NCBI GenBank assembly: GCA_963590405.1 | Contig: CAVAPE010000033.1 | Span: 1 to 25,298, forward strand | Length of the DNA: 25,298 nt | DNA from: Limisoma sp963590405 | GTDB taxonomy: Bacteria; Bacteroidota; Bacteroidia; Bacteroidales; Muribaculaceae | Direction: 5' to 3' | In this document: positions 6,649 to 14,535 of the stretch, in pieces | Layout: each line of letters begins with the position of its first letter | How positions within the stretch are numbered: position 1 is the stretch's first letter | Notes under the pieces: model-generated | What the model saw: only the letters and a program-made list of their open reading frames with translations | Database searches by the model: none | Told to the model about the DNA's origin: nothing | Made by a program: the position numbers and the translations under genes

Positions 6649-7989
6649 TTAATATCCCGAACCAGTGGTACGGCCTTTTAATTTTCCTGATTTCATCAAA
6701 CCGTCATAGTGGTGCATCAACAGATGGCTTTCAATCTGCTGGAGAGTGTCGAGCACTACACCTACCATAATCAGCAATGATGTTCCACCAAAGAACTGTG
6801 CAAAACTGTGTGTCACGCCGCAGATTCTTGCGAATGCCGGCATGATAGCCACAATACCCAAGAAGATTGATCCCGGAAGGGTGATTCTCGACATGATTGA
6901 GTCGAGGTAGTCGGCAGTTTTCTTGCCTGGCTTCACACCTGGGATAAATCCATTGTTGCGTTTCATATCCTCCGACATTTGGGTCGGGCGCACAGTGATT
7001 GCTGTGTAGAAATACGTAAACGCTACAATCATCAAGAAGTAAATGAAATTATACCAGAAACCCTCCATGTTGGTGAGAGCCTTGACAATGGCACTTGCCT
7101 CGCCACGAGAGCCGAAGCCTGCCAATGTCAACGGGATGAACATGATTGCCTGAGCAAAGATGATAGGCATCACACCCGCTGCGTTAACCTTCAATGGAAT
7201 GTACTGGCGCGCACCGCCATATTGCTTGTTGCCCACAATGCGTTTTGCATATTGTACAGGCACCTTGCGGGTTCCCTGCACGAGAAGCACTGCACCGAGG
7301 ATGACAGCAAACAAAAGAACGATTTCAATGACGAGCATTACCAAGCCACCCTGAGCCGAAGTAATACGGCCAGTGAACTCCTCGAGGAACGCTCCTGGCA
7401 GACGCGCGATGATACCGATAAGGATGATAAACGATATACCGTTGCCGACGCCCTTGTCAGTGATGCGCTCACCGAGCCACATGATAAACATGGAGCCAGC
7501 GGCGAGAATTACCGTCATATAGGTCTTGTCGAGCCACGTCAATGCCAATGTGCCATGAGAAGCCGAGTTAACTTGATATTCCAAGTTGAACAAATAGGCT
7601 GGAGCCTGGAGAAGAAGAATCAGCACAGTGAGATAACGTGTGTACTGGTTAATCTTCATGTGGCCGCTTTCGCCCTCACGCTGCAACTTTTGGAACGATG
7701 GAAGAACCATACCCAACAATTGGATCACGATTGAAGCCGTGATGTAAGGCATGATACCCAAAGCGAATATCGACGCCTGGCTGAATGCACCACCCGAGAA
7801 CATATCGAGCAACTGCATCAGACCCTTGTTGGTGAAATCCTTCATCGCTGACAGCTGATTCGGATCGATACCCGGAAGGACTACATAGCAGCCCACCCGG
7901 TATACCAAAATCAATAGAAAAGTCACGACAAGACGCTTGCGCAAATCTTCTATCTTCCAAATATTTTTTATGGTATCAACTAATCTCAT
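6649..7989 (-). CDS. secY: protein translocase channel SecY
   Basis: SecY is the membrane channel for protein export, working with SecE, SecG and SecA or ribosomes. It has 446 residues with ten hydrophobic segments. The first is at about 19-37, after a short cytoplasmic start (MRLVDTIKNIWKIEDLRKR). The plug and TM2 area follows (FSGGAFSQASIFALGIMPYITASI). The large cytoplasmic loop with VPVQYAKR (about 249-256) and the late GFIPGVKPGK loop contact ribosome or SecA. It lies between rplO, 3 bases away, and map, the classic spc operon position. Confidence 0.98.
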   Translation of the reverse strand: MRLVDTIKNIWKIEDLRKRLVVTFLLILVYRVGCYVVLPGIDPNQLSAMKDFTNKGLMQLLDMFSGGAFSQASIFALGIMPYITASIVIQLLGMVLPSFQKLQREGESGHMKINQYTRYLTVLILLLQAPAYLFNLEYQVNSASHGTLALTWLDKTYMTVILAAGSMFIMWLGERITDKGVGNGISFIILIGIIARLPGAFLEEFTGRITSAQGGLVMLVIEIVLLFAVILGAVLLVQGTRKVPVQYAKRIVGNKQYGGARQYIPLKVNAAGVMPIIFAQAIMFIPLTLAGFGSRGEASAIVKALTNMEGFWYNFIYFLMIVAFTYFYTAITVRPTQMSEDMKRNNGFIPGVKPGKKTADYLDSIMSRITLPGSIFLGIVAIMPAFARICGVTHSFAQFFGGTSLLIMVGVVLDTLQQIESHLLMHHYDGLMKSGKLKGRTTGSGY

Positions 7990-7992
7990 CTT

Positions 7993-8439
7993 TTACAATT
8001 TTTCGATAGAGCCACCAGCAGCTACAATCAACTCTTCCGCTTTCTTGGAAAAGGCGTGAGCCACTACTTCCAATTTCACTGTCAAAGCGCCGTTGCCGAG
8101 CACTTTCACCTTTTGCTTGCCGTTGATTACACCAGCAGCGATAAGGTCTTCTACAGTTACTTTTGTAAGGTTCTTGGCAGTAGCCAATTTCTCAAGTACG
8201 TCAACGTTGACAGCTTTGTACTCTACACGGTTAATATTCTTGAATCCGAATTTAGGCACACGGCGCTGCAATGGCATCTGACCACCCTCGAAACCGATTT
8301 TGCGAGAGTAACCTGAACGTTGCTTAGCACCCTTGTGTCCACGTGTAGAAGTACCACCCATACCTGAACCTGGACCGCGGCCAATTCTTCTGCGTGATGA
8401 AGTAGAGCCTACGGCTGGTTGCAAATTACTTAAATCCAT
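7993..8439 (-). CDS. rplO: 50S ribosomal protein L15
   Basis: L15 is a late-assembly protein that threads into 23S rRNA. The Gly/Arg-rich N-terminus (RIGRGPGSGMGGTSTRGHKG) is diagnostic, and GGQMPLQRRVPKFGFKN follows. I chose the ATG at 8439 (MDLSNLQPA, 148 residues), because family members begin M-(D/N)-LSNL. A second ATG two codons upstream at 8445 would add Met-Thr and cannot be excluded. It is 15 bases after rpmD. Confidence 0.96.
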   Translation of the reverse strand: MDLSNLQPAVGSTSSRRRIGRGPGSGMGGTSTRGHKGAKQRSGYSRKIGFEGGQMPLQRRVPKFGFKNINRVEYKAVNVDVLEKLATAKNLTKVTVEDLIAAGVINGKQKVKVLGNGALTVKLEVVAHAFSKKAEELIVAAGGSIEKL

Positions 8440-8454
8440 AGTCATTTATTGTTT

Positions 8455-8634
8455 TTAAGCGTTCGTTACTTCTACAAGGTGACGAACTCGTTTAACCATA
8501 CCCAAGATTTGAGGAGTTGCTTCCTTCTCAACCTCTTGATTCATTTTTCTCAATCCAAGTGCGTCGAGTGTTCTCTTTTGCACAGCAGGGCAGTTAATTC
8601 TGCTCTTTGTTTGCTTGATCTTAATAGTTGCCAT
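8455..8634 (-). CDS. rpmD: 50S ribosomal protein L30
   Basis: A small 50S protein of 59 residues. The family pattern is clear: KIKQTKSRI at the start, then KRTLDALGLRKMNQ, then ILGMVKRVRHLVEV. I prefer the ATG at 8634 (MATIK). The ATG at 8640 would add Met-Ile and is less like other L30 proteins. It lies between rpsE and rplO, as in the spc operon of most bacteria. Confidence 0.95.
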   Translation of the reverse strand: MATIKIKQTKSRINCPAVQKRTLDALGLRKMNQEVEKEATPQILGMVKRVRHLVEVTNA

Positions 8635-8648
8635 GATCATTCACATTT

Positions 8649-9167
8649 TTAACCATTAAACACTACATCCAACGACACTCCGCGGTTCTGAGCCACGGTC
8701 ATCGGGCTACGCATCTCGTCGAGGGCACCAAATGTTGCCTTCACCAAGTTGTGCGGGTTTGAGCTGCCCTTTGACTTGCAAAGCACGTCAGTGATTCCTA
8801 CACTCTCCAATACGGCACGCATTGCACCACCGGCCTTCACACCAGTACCCTGAGATGCTGGCTTGAGGATTACGCGCGAGCCACCGAATTTAGCAGCCTG
8901 CTCGTGTGGAATTGTGCCTTTGTGAACCGGTACGCGGATGAGGTTCTTCTTAGCTGCCTCCACGCCTTTGGCGATGGCTGCAGTAACCTCATTGGCCTTA
9001 CCAAGACCCCAACCTACAATGCCGTTCTCATTGCCGACAACTACGATTGCAGAGAAGCTGAATGCACGTCCACCCTTAGTTACCTTAGTAACGCGGTTGA
9101 TGGCAACCAGACGGTCCTTCAATTCGATATCGCTCGTTGATTTTACTCTGTTATTTCTCTTTGCCAT
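8649..9167 (-). CDS. rpsE: 30S ribosomal protein S5
   Basis: S5 sits at the mRNA entry channel and affects decoding accuracy and helicase action. It has 172 residues. The N-terminal double-stranded-RNA-binding part (about 16-79) includes VTKGGRAFSFSAIVVVGNENGIVGWGLGKA, the region of known ram and spectinomycin-resistance changes. The C-terminal part has VILKPASQGTGVKAGGAMRAVLE. It is 5 bases after rplR. Confidence 0.98.
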   Translation of the reverse strand: MAKRNNRVKSTSDIELKDRLVAINRVTKVTKGGRAFSFSAIVVVGNENGIVGWGLGKANEVTAAIAKGVEAAKKNLIRVPVHKGTIPHEQAAKFGGSRVILKPASQGTGVKAGGAMRAVLESVGITDVLCKSKGSSNPHNLVKATFGALDEMRSPMTVAQNRGVSLDVVFNG

Positions 9168-9172
9168 GTTCT

Positions 9173-9514
9173 TTAAAATTTAAGTCCTCCGTTGCGAGCA
9201 GCGTCAGCCAATGATTTAACTCTACCATGGAACAAATAACCGTTGCGGTCGAAAACAACTTCAGTGATGCCTGCAGCCAAAGCCTTCTCAGCGATTGCTT
9301 GGCCAACCTTAGCGGCTACCTCAGTCTTAGTTCCTTCTTCGATTCCCTTCGACGATGCGCTTGCAAGAGTCTTGCCTTCGTTGTCGTCAACAAGCTGTAC
9401 ATAGATTTGCTTGTTGCTTCTGAACACTGTCATACGAGGACGCTCGGCTGTGCCCGAAACTTTGCCACGGATGCGTGTCTTGATTTTATTTCTTCTGTCT
9501 TGTTTCGTTACCAT
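9173..9514 (-). CDS. rplR: 50S ribosomal protein L18
   Basis: L18 binds 5S rRNA and carries it to the central protuberance together with L5. It has 113 residues. Typical stretches are RIRGKVSGTAERPRMTVFRS near 14-33, IYVQLVDDNEGKTLASASS, and the end GYLFHGRVKSLADAARNGGLKF. The basic N-terminus (KQDRRNKIKTRIR) contacts 5S rRNA. It lies between rplF and rpsE. Confidence 0.97.
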   Translation of the reverse strand: MVTKQDRRNKIKTRIRGKVSGTAERPRMTVFRSNKQIYVQLVDDNEGKTLASASSKGIEEGTKTEVAAKVGQAIAEKALAAGITEVVFDRNGYLFHGRVKSLADAARNGGLKF

Positions 9515-9529
9515 AATCGTCTTCCTTTA

Positions 9530-10084
9530 TTATTTAGCACTTGCCGATTTACCTGACTTACGACGGATAACCTCGCCGACGAAGCGGATACCTTTACCCT
9601 TGTAAGGCTCAGGCTTGCGGAGGCTGCGGATCTTGGCGCATACCTGGCCAAGAAGTTGCTTGTCGCATGACTCAAGAGTAATCAACGGGTTCTTGTTTCT
9701 CTCAGTCTTGGCATCAACTTTGATTTCTGCCGGAAGTTTGAAATAGATGGCGTGTGAATAGCCGAGCGAAAGCTCAAGCACTTGGCCCGATGCAGTGGCA
9801 CGGTAACCTACGCCGACCAATTCCATTTCTTTCTTGTAGCCCTCAGAAACGCCAACAACCATGTTGTGGATAAGAGCACGTACCAAACCGTGGTGTGAAC
9901 GGTGCTCGATGTCGTCGCTCGGACGGGTTACAACGATTTGGTTCTCTTCTACCTTGACAGTAAGGTCAGAGTGGAACTCTTGTTTCAATTCGCCTTTCGG
10001 ACCTTTTACAGTCACTACATTATTCTCTACTTTTGCAGTCACTCCTGCTGGGAGCGCTACGGGAGCTTTACCTATTCTTGACAT
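9530..10084 (-). CDS. rplF: 50S ribosomal protein L6
   Basis: L6 lies beside the sarcin-ricin loop and the elongation-factor site. It has 184 residues and two similar folds. The start MSRIGKAPVALPAGV and the C-terminal motif KIRSLRKPEPYKGKGIRFVGE (about 150-170) are typical; the latter contacts 23S rRNA. GVSEGYKKEMELVGVGYRA near 78-96 is the join of the two halves. It starts 15 bases after rpsH. Confidence 0.98.
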   Translation of the reverse strand: MSRIGKAPVALPAGVTAKVENNVVTVKGPKGELKQEFHSDLTVKVEENQIVVTRPSDDIEHRSHHGLVRALIHNMVVGVSEGYKKEMELVGVGYRATASGQVLELSLGYSHAIYFKLPAEIKVDAKTERNKNPLITLESCDKQLLGQVCAKIRSLRKPEPYKGKGIRFVGEVIRRKSGKSASAK

Positions 10085-10099
10085 TGCAATTCCTCCTCA

Positions 10100-10498
10100 T
10101 TAATAGATATAACATAGAACTTCACCACCGACCTTTTGAGCCAGGGCTTCTTTATTGGTCATGATACCTTTCGAAGTAGAAAGGATAGCGATACCAAGTC
10201 CGTTCAACACTCTCGGCATATCTTTGTAGCCTGTGTACTGACGAAGACCCGGACGACTCACACGCTTCAAGCATTTGATAGCGTTAACCTTGTCAACTGG
10301 GTCATACTTCAAGGCAATCTTGATAGTACCGCCGGCTACTTCTCCCTCTACAAACTTGTAGTTCAAGATATAGCCCTTCTCGAAGAGAATCTTAGTGATC
10401 TCTTTCTTCAAGTTTGAGGCAGGCACTTCCACTACTCTGTGCTGTGCCTTGATTGCATTCCTCAATCTTGTCAAATAATCTGCTATTGGATCAGTCAT
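10100..10498 (-). CDS. rpsH: 30S ribosomal protein S8
   Basis: S8 binds the 16S central domain and, in E. coli, also shuts down spc operon translation by binding its mRNA. It has 132 residues. MTDPIADYLTRLRNA begins the N-terminal domain. The C-terminal RNA-binding face has VSRPGLRQYTGYKDMPRVLNGLGIAILSTSKGIMTNKEA. The 68-base gap before it holds a hairpin (10514-10537) that could be a control site. Confidence 0.98.
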   Translation of the reverse strand: MTDPIADYLTRLRNAIKAQHRVVEVPASNLKKEITKILFEKGYILNYKFVEGEVAGGTIKIALKYDPVDKVNAIKCLKRVSRPGLRQYTGYKDMPRVLNGLGIAILSTSKGIMTNKEALAQKVGGEVLCYIY

Positions 10499-10513
10499 AT
10501 TATTTTGGTTTAA

Positions 10514-10537
10514 ATTGATCCGGAGTTTCCGGACAAT
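10514..10537 (-). promoter_or_regulatory. hairpin in the rpsN-rpsH spacer
   Basis: TCCGGA 10519-10524 and TCCGGA 10528-10533 pair around a 3-base loop, and ATTG 10514-10517 pairs with CAAT 10534-10537, with one bulged A. Ten base pairs in all. No T-run follows in the transcript, so it is not an intrinsic terminator. It precedes rpsH by 16 bases, and the spacer is longer than those around it. It may be an S8-binding or mRNA-processing site; the function is unproven. Confidence 0.4.
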
Positions 10538-10566
10538 ATTTAATACTCTTTTCTGTTTCTACTCGT

Positions 10567-10866
10567 TTACCAGCTTGCTTTCTTTACGCCTGGGATAAGA
10601 CCTGCAGAGGCCATCTCACGGAACTGGATTCTCGAAATGCCGAACTGACGGATATATCCCTTTGGACGACCTGTCAAGCTGCAACGGTTGTGCATGCGGA
10701 TTGGATTGGCATTTTTTGGCAAAGCCTGAAGCTTTTGAGCTGCCTCAAAAGCCTCGGCTGGTTCGCCTGTGTTTACAATCTTTTTCAACGCTGCGCGTTT
10801 AGCTGCATATTTGGCTACGAGTTTCGCACGCTTTACTTCGCGTGCTTTCATTGATTCTTTTGCCAT
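10567..10866 (-). CDS. rpsN: 30S ribosomal protein S14 (zinc-free form)
   Basis: S14 is a 30S head protein needed late in assembly. It has 99 residues, the longer type without the CxxC...CxxC zinc site. The only cysteine is in MHNRCSLTGRPKGY, where the zinc form has its first pair. The end FGISRIQFREMASAGLIPGVKKASW is typical of all S14 proteins. It is placed between rplE and rpsH. Confidence 0.97.
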   Translation of the reverse strand: MAKESMKAREVKRAKLVAKYAAKRAALKKIVNTGEPAEAFEAAQKLQALPKNANPIRMHNRCSLTGRPKGYIRQFGISRIQFREMASAGLIPGVKKASW

Positions 10867-10874
10867 ATCTATTA

Positions 10875-11417
10875 TTAGCGTTTAAATGGTAAACCAAATT
10901 CTTTCAACAATGCAAATCCTTCTTCATCGGTCTTTGCTGTAGTCACGAATGTGATGTTCATACCTACGAGCTTCGAGATAGTGTCGATGTTAATTTCCGG
11001 GAAGATGATCTGCTCTGTGATACCGAGGGTGTAGTTACCGCGGCCATCGAGCTTGCTTTCGATACCCTTGAAGTCACGGATACGAGGCAAAGCAATTCTT
11101 ACCAAACGCTCAAGGAACTCGTACATGCGCTCGCGGCGGAGTGTTACACGCACACCGATAGGCATTTTCTTACGCACCTTGAAGCTCGCGATGTCCTTCT
11201 TCGACAAAGTAGGAACGGCTTTCTGGCCAGTGATTGCAGTAAGCTCATTGATTGCAGTCTCAATCACTTTCTTGTCCTGCGTAGCAGCACCAAGACCTTG
11301 GTTGATGACAATCTTAGTGAGGCGAGGCACTTGCATTACCGAAGTGTATTTGAACTCCTTCTCAAGAGCCGGTACAATTCGCTCAGTATAGTCTTTTTTA
11401 AGAGTTGTGCTGCTCAT
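10875..11417 (-). CDS. rplE: 50S ribosomal protein L5
   Basis: L5 binds 5S rRNA and contacts P-site tRNA and S13. It has 180 residues. KIVINQGLG near 31-39, AITGQKAVPTLSKKDIASFKVRKKMPIG (about 64-91) and MNITFVTTAKTDEEGFALLKEFGLPF at the end are the usual marks. Its ATG overlaps the rplX stop by one base (TAATG), so translation is probably coupled to L24. Confidence 0.98.
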   Translation of the reverse strand: MSSTTLKKDYTERIVPALEKEFKYTSVMQVPRLTKIVINQGLGAATQDKKVIETAINELTAITGQKAVPTLSKKDIASFKVRKKMPIGVRVTLRRERMYEFLERLVRIALPRIRDFKGIESKLDGRGNYTLGITEQIIFPEINIDTISKLVGMNITFVTTAKTDEEGFALLKEFGLPFKR

Positions 11418-11737
11418 TATTTAATCTCCTCTCCTGATTTTTTAGAAAAACGTACTGTTTTGCCCTCAGCGTTCTTGCGGAAACCAACGCGTGTTGGCTT
11501 GCCACTCTTTGGATCCAAAAGGTTCAAATTTGAAACGTGGATTGGGGCTTCCATTTTGATGATGCCGCCCTGTGGGTGCTTTGCACTTGGTTTGGCACTC
11601 TTCGATACCATGTTCAGACCTTCAACAACGGCTCTGTTCTTCGAAACGATTACGCGGAGCACGCGACCAGTTTTACCCTTGTCGTTGCCAGCGTTTACGT
11701 AAACGGTATCTCCTTTTTTGATATGTAATTTGCTCAT
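11417..11737 (-). CDS. rplX: 50S ribosomal protein L24
   Basis: L24 is an early-binding protein that starts 50S assembly at the tunnel exit. It has 106 residues. The KOW motif is at the start: KKGDTVYVNAGNDKGKTGRVLRV (about 7-29). GGIIKMEAPIHVSNLNLLDP follows at about 57-76. The end is a basic tail with PTRVGFRKNAEGK. It shares one base with rplE and lies 19 bases after rplN. Confidence 0.97.
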   Translation of the reverse strand: MSKLHIKKGDTVYVNAGNDKGKTGRVLRVIVSKNRAVVEGLNMVSKSAKPSAKHPQGGIIKMEAPIHVSNLNLLDPKSGKPTRVGFRKNAEGKTVRFSKKSGEEIK

Positions 11738-11756
11738 TACTGTTTTGTTTACGAGA

Positions 11757-12122
11757 TTAAAGAACTTCTGGAGCCAATGAAACGATCTTCATGTTAGTGG
11801 CACGCAACTCTCTGGCAACTGGGCCAAAGATACGGCTGCCACGGATCTCACCGGCATTATTCAATAACACACATGCGTTGTCGTCAAAGCGAATATAGCT
11901 ACCGTCGGCGCGGCGAATTTCCTTCTTCGTGCGGACTACAACAGCCTTAGACACAGTACCTTTCTTCACGTCAGATGACGGGATGACGCTCTTTACGGTA
12001 ACGACGATTACGTCGCCTACAGTCGCATATCTGCGTCCTGTGCCTCCTAATACGTGGATACAGAGCGCTTCCTTGGCGCCGCTGTTATCCGCTACAGTCA
12101 ATCGTGATTCAGTCTGTATCAT
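11757..12122 (-). CDS. rplN: 50S ribosomal protein L14
   Basis: L14 lies on the subunit interface and forms bridges to 16S rRNA. It has 121 residues, one short of E. coli. It begins MIQTESRLTVADNSGAKEALCI, and contains AVVVRTKKEIRRADGSYIRFDDNA (about 62-85) and GSRIFGPVARELR near the end. The gene starts 2 bases after the rpsQ stop, which suggests coupled translation. Confidence 0.98.
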   Translation of the reverse strand: MIQTESRLTVADNSGAKEALCIHVLGGTGRRYATVGDVIVVTVKSVIPSSDVKKGTVSKAVVVRTKKEIRRADGSYIRFDDNACVLLNNAGEIRGSRIFGPVARELRATNMKIVSLAPEVL

Positions 12123-12124
12123 TA

Positions 12125-12382
12125 TTATTTAGCTTTTTCGATGATTTCTACTAATCTCCATCTCTTGGTCTTGCTCAGCGGACGAGTCTCTGCAAGGCGT
12201 ACAGTGTCGCCAACGTTGCATTCGTTTTTCTCGTCATGGGCGTGATATTTCTTCGTCTTGTTGACGAATTTTCCGTAAATTGGATGTTTTTCCTTATACT
12301 TTACGGCAACGGTGATAGTCTTGTCACCCTTGTTGCTGGAAACAACCCCAACACGTTCTTTTCTTAAATTTCTTTTTTCCAT
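12125..12382 (-). CDS. rpsQ: 30S ribosomal protein S17
   Basis: S17 is an early 16S rRNA 5'-domain binder with an OB-fold. It has 85 residues. LRKERVGVVSSNKGDKTITVAV at the start, HPIYGKFVNKTKKYHAHDE in the middle and VRLAETRPLSKTKRWRLVEI near the end fit the family throughout. It lies between rpmC and rplN. Confidence 0.97.
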   Translation of the reverse strand: MEKRNLRKERVGVVSSNKGDKTITVAVKYKEKHPIYGKFVNKTKKYHAHDEKNECNVGDTVRLAETRPLSKTKRWRLVEIIEKAK

Positions 12383-12393
12383 TGCCTTTGGGA

Positions 12394-12591
12394 TTATTTT
12401 TCGTTAAGTTCTCTTTTACGCAACTCTGTCTTCATACGGGCAATCATGCGACGGTCCTGTGTAATCTTAGCAGGATTGTCCAAAGGAGAGATTGAGTGGT
12501 TGACTTTCGTCTGAAGGTATTCCTTCTCTGCTGTTTCCAAACGGGCACGCAAATCTTTTGTGTCCAGTTCTTTATATTCTGCCTTCTTCAT
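12394..12591 (-). CDS. rpmC: 50S ribosomal protein L29
   Basis: L29 is a two-helix protein at the tunnel exit, where trigger factor and SRP dock. It has 65 residues. EYKELDTKDLRARLETAEKEY forms the first helix, and AKITQDRRMIARMKTELRKRE the second, which is the most conserved part. It starts 7 bases after rplP. Confidence 0.96.
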   Translation of the reverse strand: MKKAEYKELDTKDLRARLETAEKEYLQTKVNHSISPLDNPAKITQDRRMIARMKTELRKRELNEK

Positions 12592-12598
12592 TTCCTAA

Positions 12599-13030
12599 TT
12601 ACACGTTTTGAGTTGGGTCATAATCTCGTCTTACTATAAACTTAGTAGTCACAGGCAATTTCTGTGCTGCAAGGCGCAATGCTTCTTTTGCAATTTCGTA
12701 GCTTACACCCTCTACCTCGATGAGGATACGGCCTGGAGTAACTGGCGATACGAATCCTTCTGGATTACCTTTACCTTTACCCATACGCACCTCGGCTGGC
12801 TTCTTAGTGATTGGCTTGTCCGGGAAAATGCGGATCCAAATTTGACCTTGACGCTGCATGTAGCGGGTCACTGCCACACGGGCTGCCTCAATCTGACGTC
12901 CTGTGATCCATTTGGACTCCAGCGACTTTATGCCGAACGAACCAAAAGCAAGCTGATTGCCGCGGTGAGCCAAGCCCTTCATGCGGCCTTTTTGCTGTCT
13001 TCTGAATTTTGTTTTCTTTGGTTGTAACAT
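12599..13030 (-). CDS. rplP: 50S ribosomal protein L16
   Basis: L16 positions A-site tRNA near the peptidyl-transferase centre. It has 143 residues. MLQPKKTKFRRQQKGRMKG at the start, ARVAVTRYMQRQGQIWIRIFPDKPITKKP (about 50-78) and MGKGKGNPEGFV (about 83-94) are all typical. It lies 21 bases after rpsC. Confidence 0.98.
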   Translation of the reverse strand: MLQPKKTKFRRQQKGRMKGLAHRGNQLAFGSFGIKSLESKWITGRQIEAARVAVTRYMQRQGQIWIRIFPDKPITKKPAEVRMGKGKGNPEGFVSPVTPGRILIEVEGVSYEIAKEALRLAAQKLPVTTKFIVRRDYDPTQNV

Positions 13031-13051
13031 TGTTCTGTAATTTCAAGTCGA

Positions 13052-13783
13052 TTAACGATTGTTTTTCTTGTCACCACGGAAACCGCCTTTTTTGCCGCGT
13101 GGGCCATTGTTACGGCCTCCCTTGTCGTTGTTGACAAAATTAGGAGCGAGGTCGCGCTTGCCATAGACTTCGCCACGGCAAATCCAAACCTTCACGCCTA
13201 CGATACCAACCTTGGTCAATGCCTCTACGAGAGCATAGTCGATGTCGGCACGCAATGTGTGGAGTGGAGTACGGCCTTCCTTAAACATTTCCGAACGAGC
13301 CATTTCGGCGCCGTTCAAACGTCCGCTCACTTGCACCTTGATGCCTTCGGCACCAGCACGCATTGTAGAGGCAACTGCCATCTTCACTGCGCGGCGGTAA
13401 GCGATCTTGCCTTCAATCTGGCGTGCAATGTTGTTTGCAACCAATTGAGCGTCGACTTCCGGACGTTTCACCTCGAAGATGTTGATCTGAACATCCTTGT
13501 CGGTGATTTTCTTCAACTCTTCCTTGAGCTTGTCAACCTCAGAGCCACCCTTACCGATGATAAGACCCGGACGAGATGTGCACACTGTGATTGTGATGAG
13601 CTTAAGGGTTCTTTCAATTACGATACGCGATACACTTGCTTTAGCCAGGCGAGCATTAAGATACTTGCGGAGCTTAGAGTCCTCAAGCAAAGAATCACCG
13701 TATTTTCTTCCACCATACCAGTTAGAATCCCAACCTCTGATGATACCTAAGCGATTGCTTATTGGATTAACTTTTTGTCCCAT
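13052..13783 (-). CDS. rpsC: 30S ribosomal protein S3
   Basis: S3 sits at the mRNA entry and helps unwind mRNA with S4 and S5. It has 243 residues. The start is MGQKVNPISNRLGIIRGW. The type II KH domain contains LIIGKGGSEVDKLKEEL (74-90). ADIDYALVEALTKVGIVGVKVWICRGEVYG (about 179-208) closes the conserved part. A tail rich in Gly, Arg, Lys and Asn follows (about 219-243); it is longer than in E. coli and probably disordered. Confidence 0.98.
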   Translation of the reverse strand: MGQKVNPISNRLGIIRGWDSNWYGGRKYGDSLLEDSKLRKYLNARLAKASVSRIVIERTLKLITITVCTSRPGLIIGKGGSEVDKLKEELKKITDKDVQINIFEVKRPEVDAQLVANNIARQIEGKIAYRRAVKMAVASTMRAGAEGIKVQVSGRLNGAEMARSEMFKEGRTPLHTLRADIDYALVEALTKVGIVGVKVWICRGEVYGKRDLAPNFVNNDKGGRNNGPRGKKGGFRGDKKNNR

Positions 13784-13786
13784 TTC

Positions 13787-14200
13787 TTATGCTTCCTTTT
13801 TAGCGTTAGTTTCTTTTGTACCGATGAACAATGTAACGTGGTTCGAACGTTTGCGGATTCTGTATCCTCTTCCTTGAGGAGCTGTGCGCAGACGTTTCAA
13901 CATTGGAGCACAGTCTACAAAGATTGTAGTGATGTAGAGCTCTCCGTTTTCGGCCTTGCGCTCGTTTTTCTGTTCCCAGTTGGCGATTGCAGAGCGAAGC
14001 AATTTTTCTACCTTCGCTGCAGCTTCCTTATTCGAGAACTTAAGTACTCCCAAAGCTTTGAACACCTCCATACCGCGTACCATGTCGGCTACATAGCGCA
14101 TTTTACGTGGCGAAGAAGGCACATTGCGCAATTTTGCGCAATACAAAGTCTTTCGAGCTTCCTTAATCTTTTCAGCTGAGTTTCTTTTTCTTACACCCAT
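13787..14200 (-). CDS. rplV: 50S ribosomal protein L22
   Basis: L22 lines the peptide exit tunnel with its long hairpin; changes there give macrolide resistance in other bacteria. It has 137 residues. NVPSSPRKMRYVADMVRGMEV (about 25-45) is the conserved start. The tunnel hairpin is AAPQ-like: MLKRLRTAPQGRGYRIRKRSNHVTLFIG (about 98-126). No deletion of the hairpin is apparent. It is 3 bases before rpsC. Confidence 0.98.
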   Translation of the reverse strand: MGVRKRNSAEKIKEARKTLYCAKLRNVPSSPRKMRYVADMVRGMEVFKALGVLKFSNKEAAAKVEKLLRSAIANWEQKNERKAENGELYITTIFVDCAPMLKRLRTAPQGRGYRIRKRSNHVTLFIGTKETNAKKEA

Positions 14201-14245
14201 TGTATTTAATTCTTTTTTTAATTCAAAATAGTTGCTATCCCTTTA

Positions 14246-14515
14246 CTATTTTTTCTTGTTGCCTGCGTGTCCACGGAAGATACGTGTTGGAGCGAACTCG
14301 CCCAACTTGTGACCTACCATGTTCTCAGTTACATAGACTGGGATAAATTTGTTTCCATTATGCACAGCGAATGTGTGGCCTACAAATTCCGGAGCAATCA
14401 TAGAGGCGCGCGACCAAGTCTTGATAACCGACTTCTTGCCGCTTGCTTCCATTGCCGAAACTTTCTTGTCCAGCTTCACGCTGATGTATGGACCTTTCTT
14501 TAATGAACGACTCAT
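14246..14515 (-). CDS. rpsS: 30S ribosomal protein S19
   Basis: S19 lies in the 30S head and contacts S13 and A-site tRNA. It has 89 residues. MSRSLKKGPYISVKLDKKV at the start, TWSRASMIAPEFVGHTFAVHNGNKFIPVYVTENMVGHKLGEFAPTR (about 34-78) and GHAGNKKK at the end match the family throughout. It lies between rplB and rplV. Confidence 0.98.
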   Translation of the reverse strand: MSRSLKKGPYISVKLDKKVSAMEASGKKSVIKTWSRASMIAPEFVGHTFAVHNGNKFIPVYVTENMVGHKLGEFAPTRIFRGHAGNKKK

Positions 14516-14535
14516 AATTCTTTTGCTTTAACTGG

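Noticed and set aside
6979..7734. Open frame of 251 codons on the plus strand across secY
   Set aside because: It is antisense to secY, His/Cys-rich and without hydrophobic or domain structure; secY is certain.
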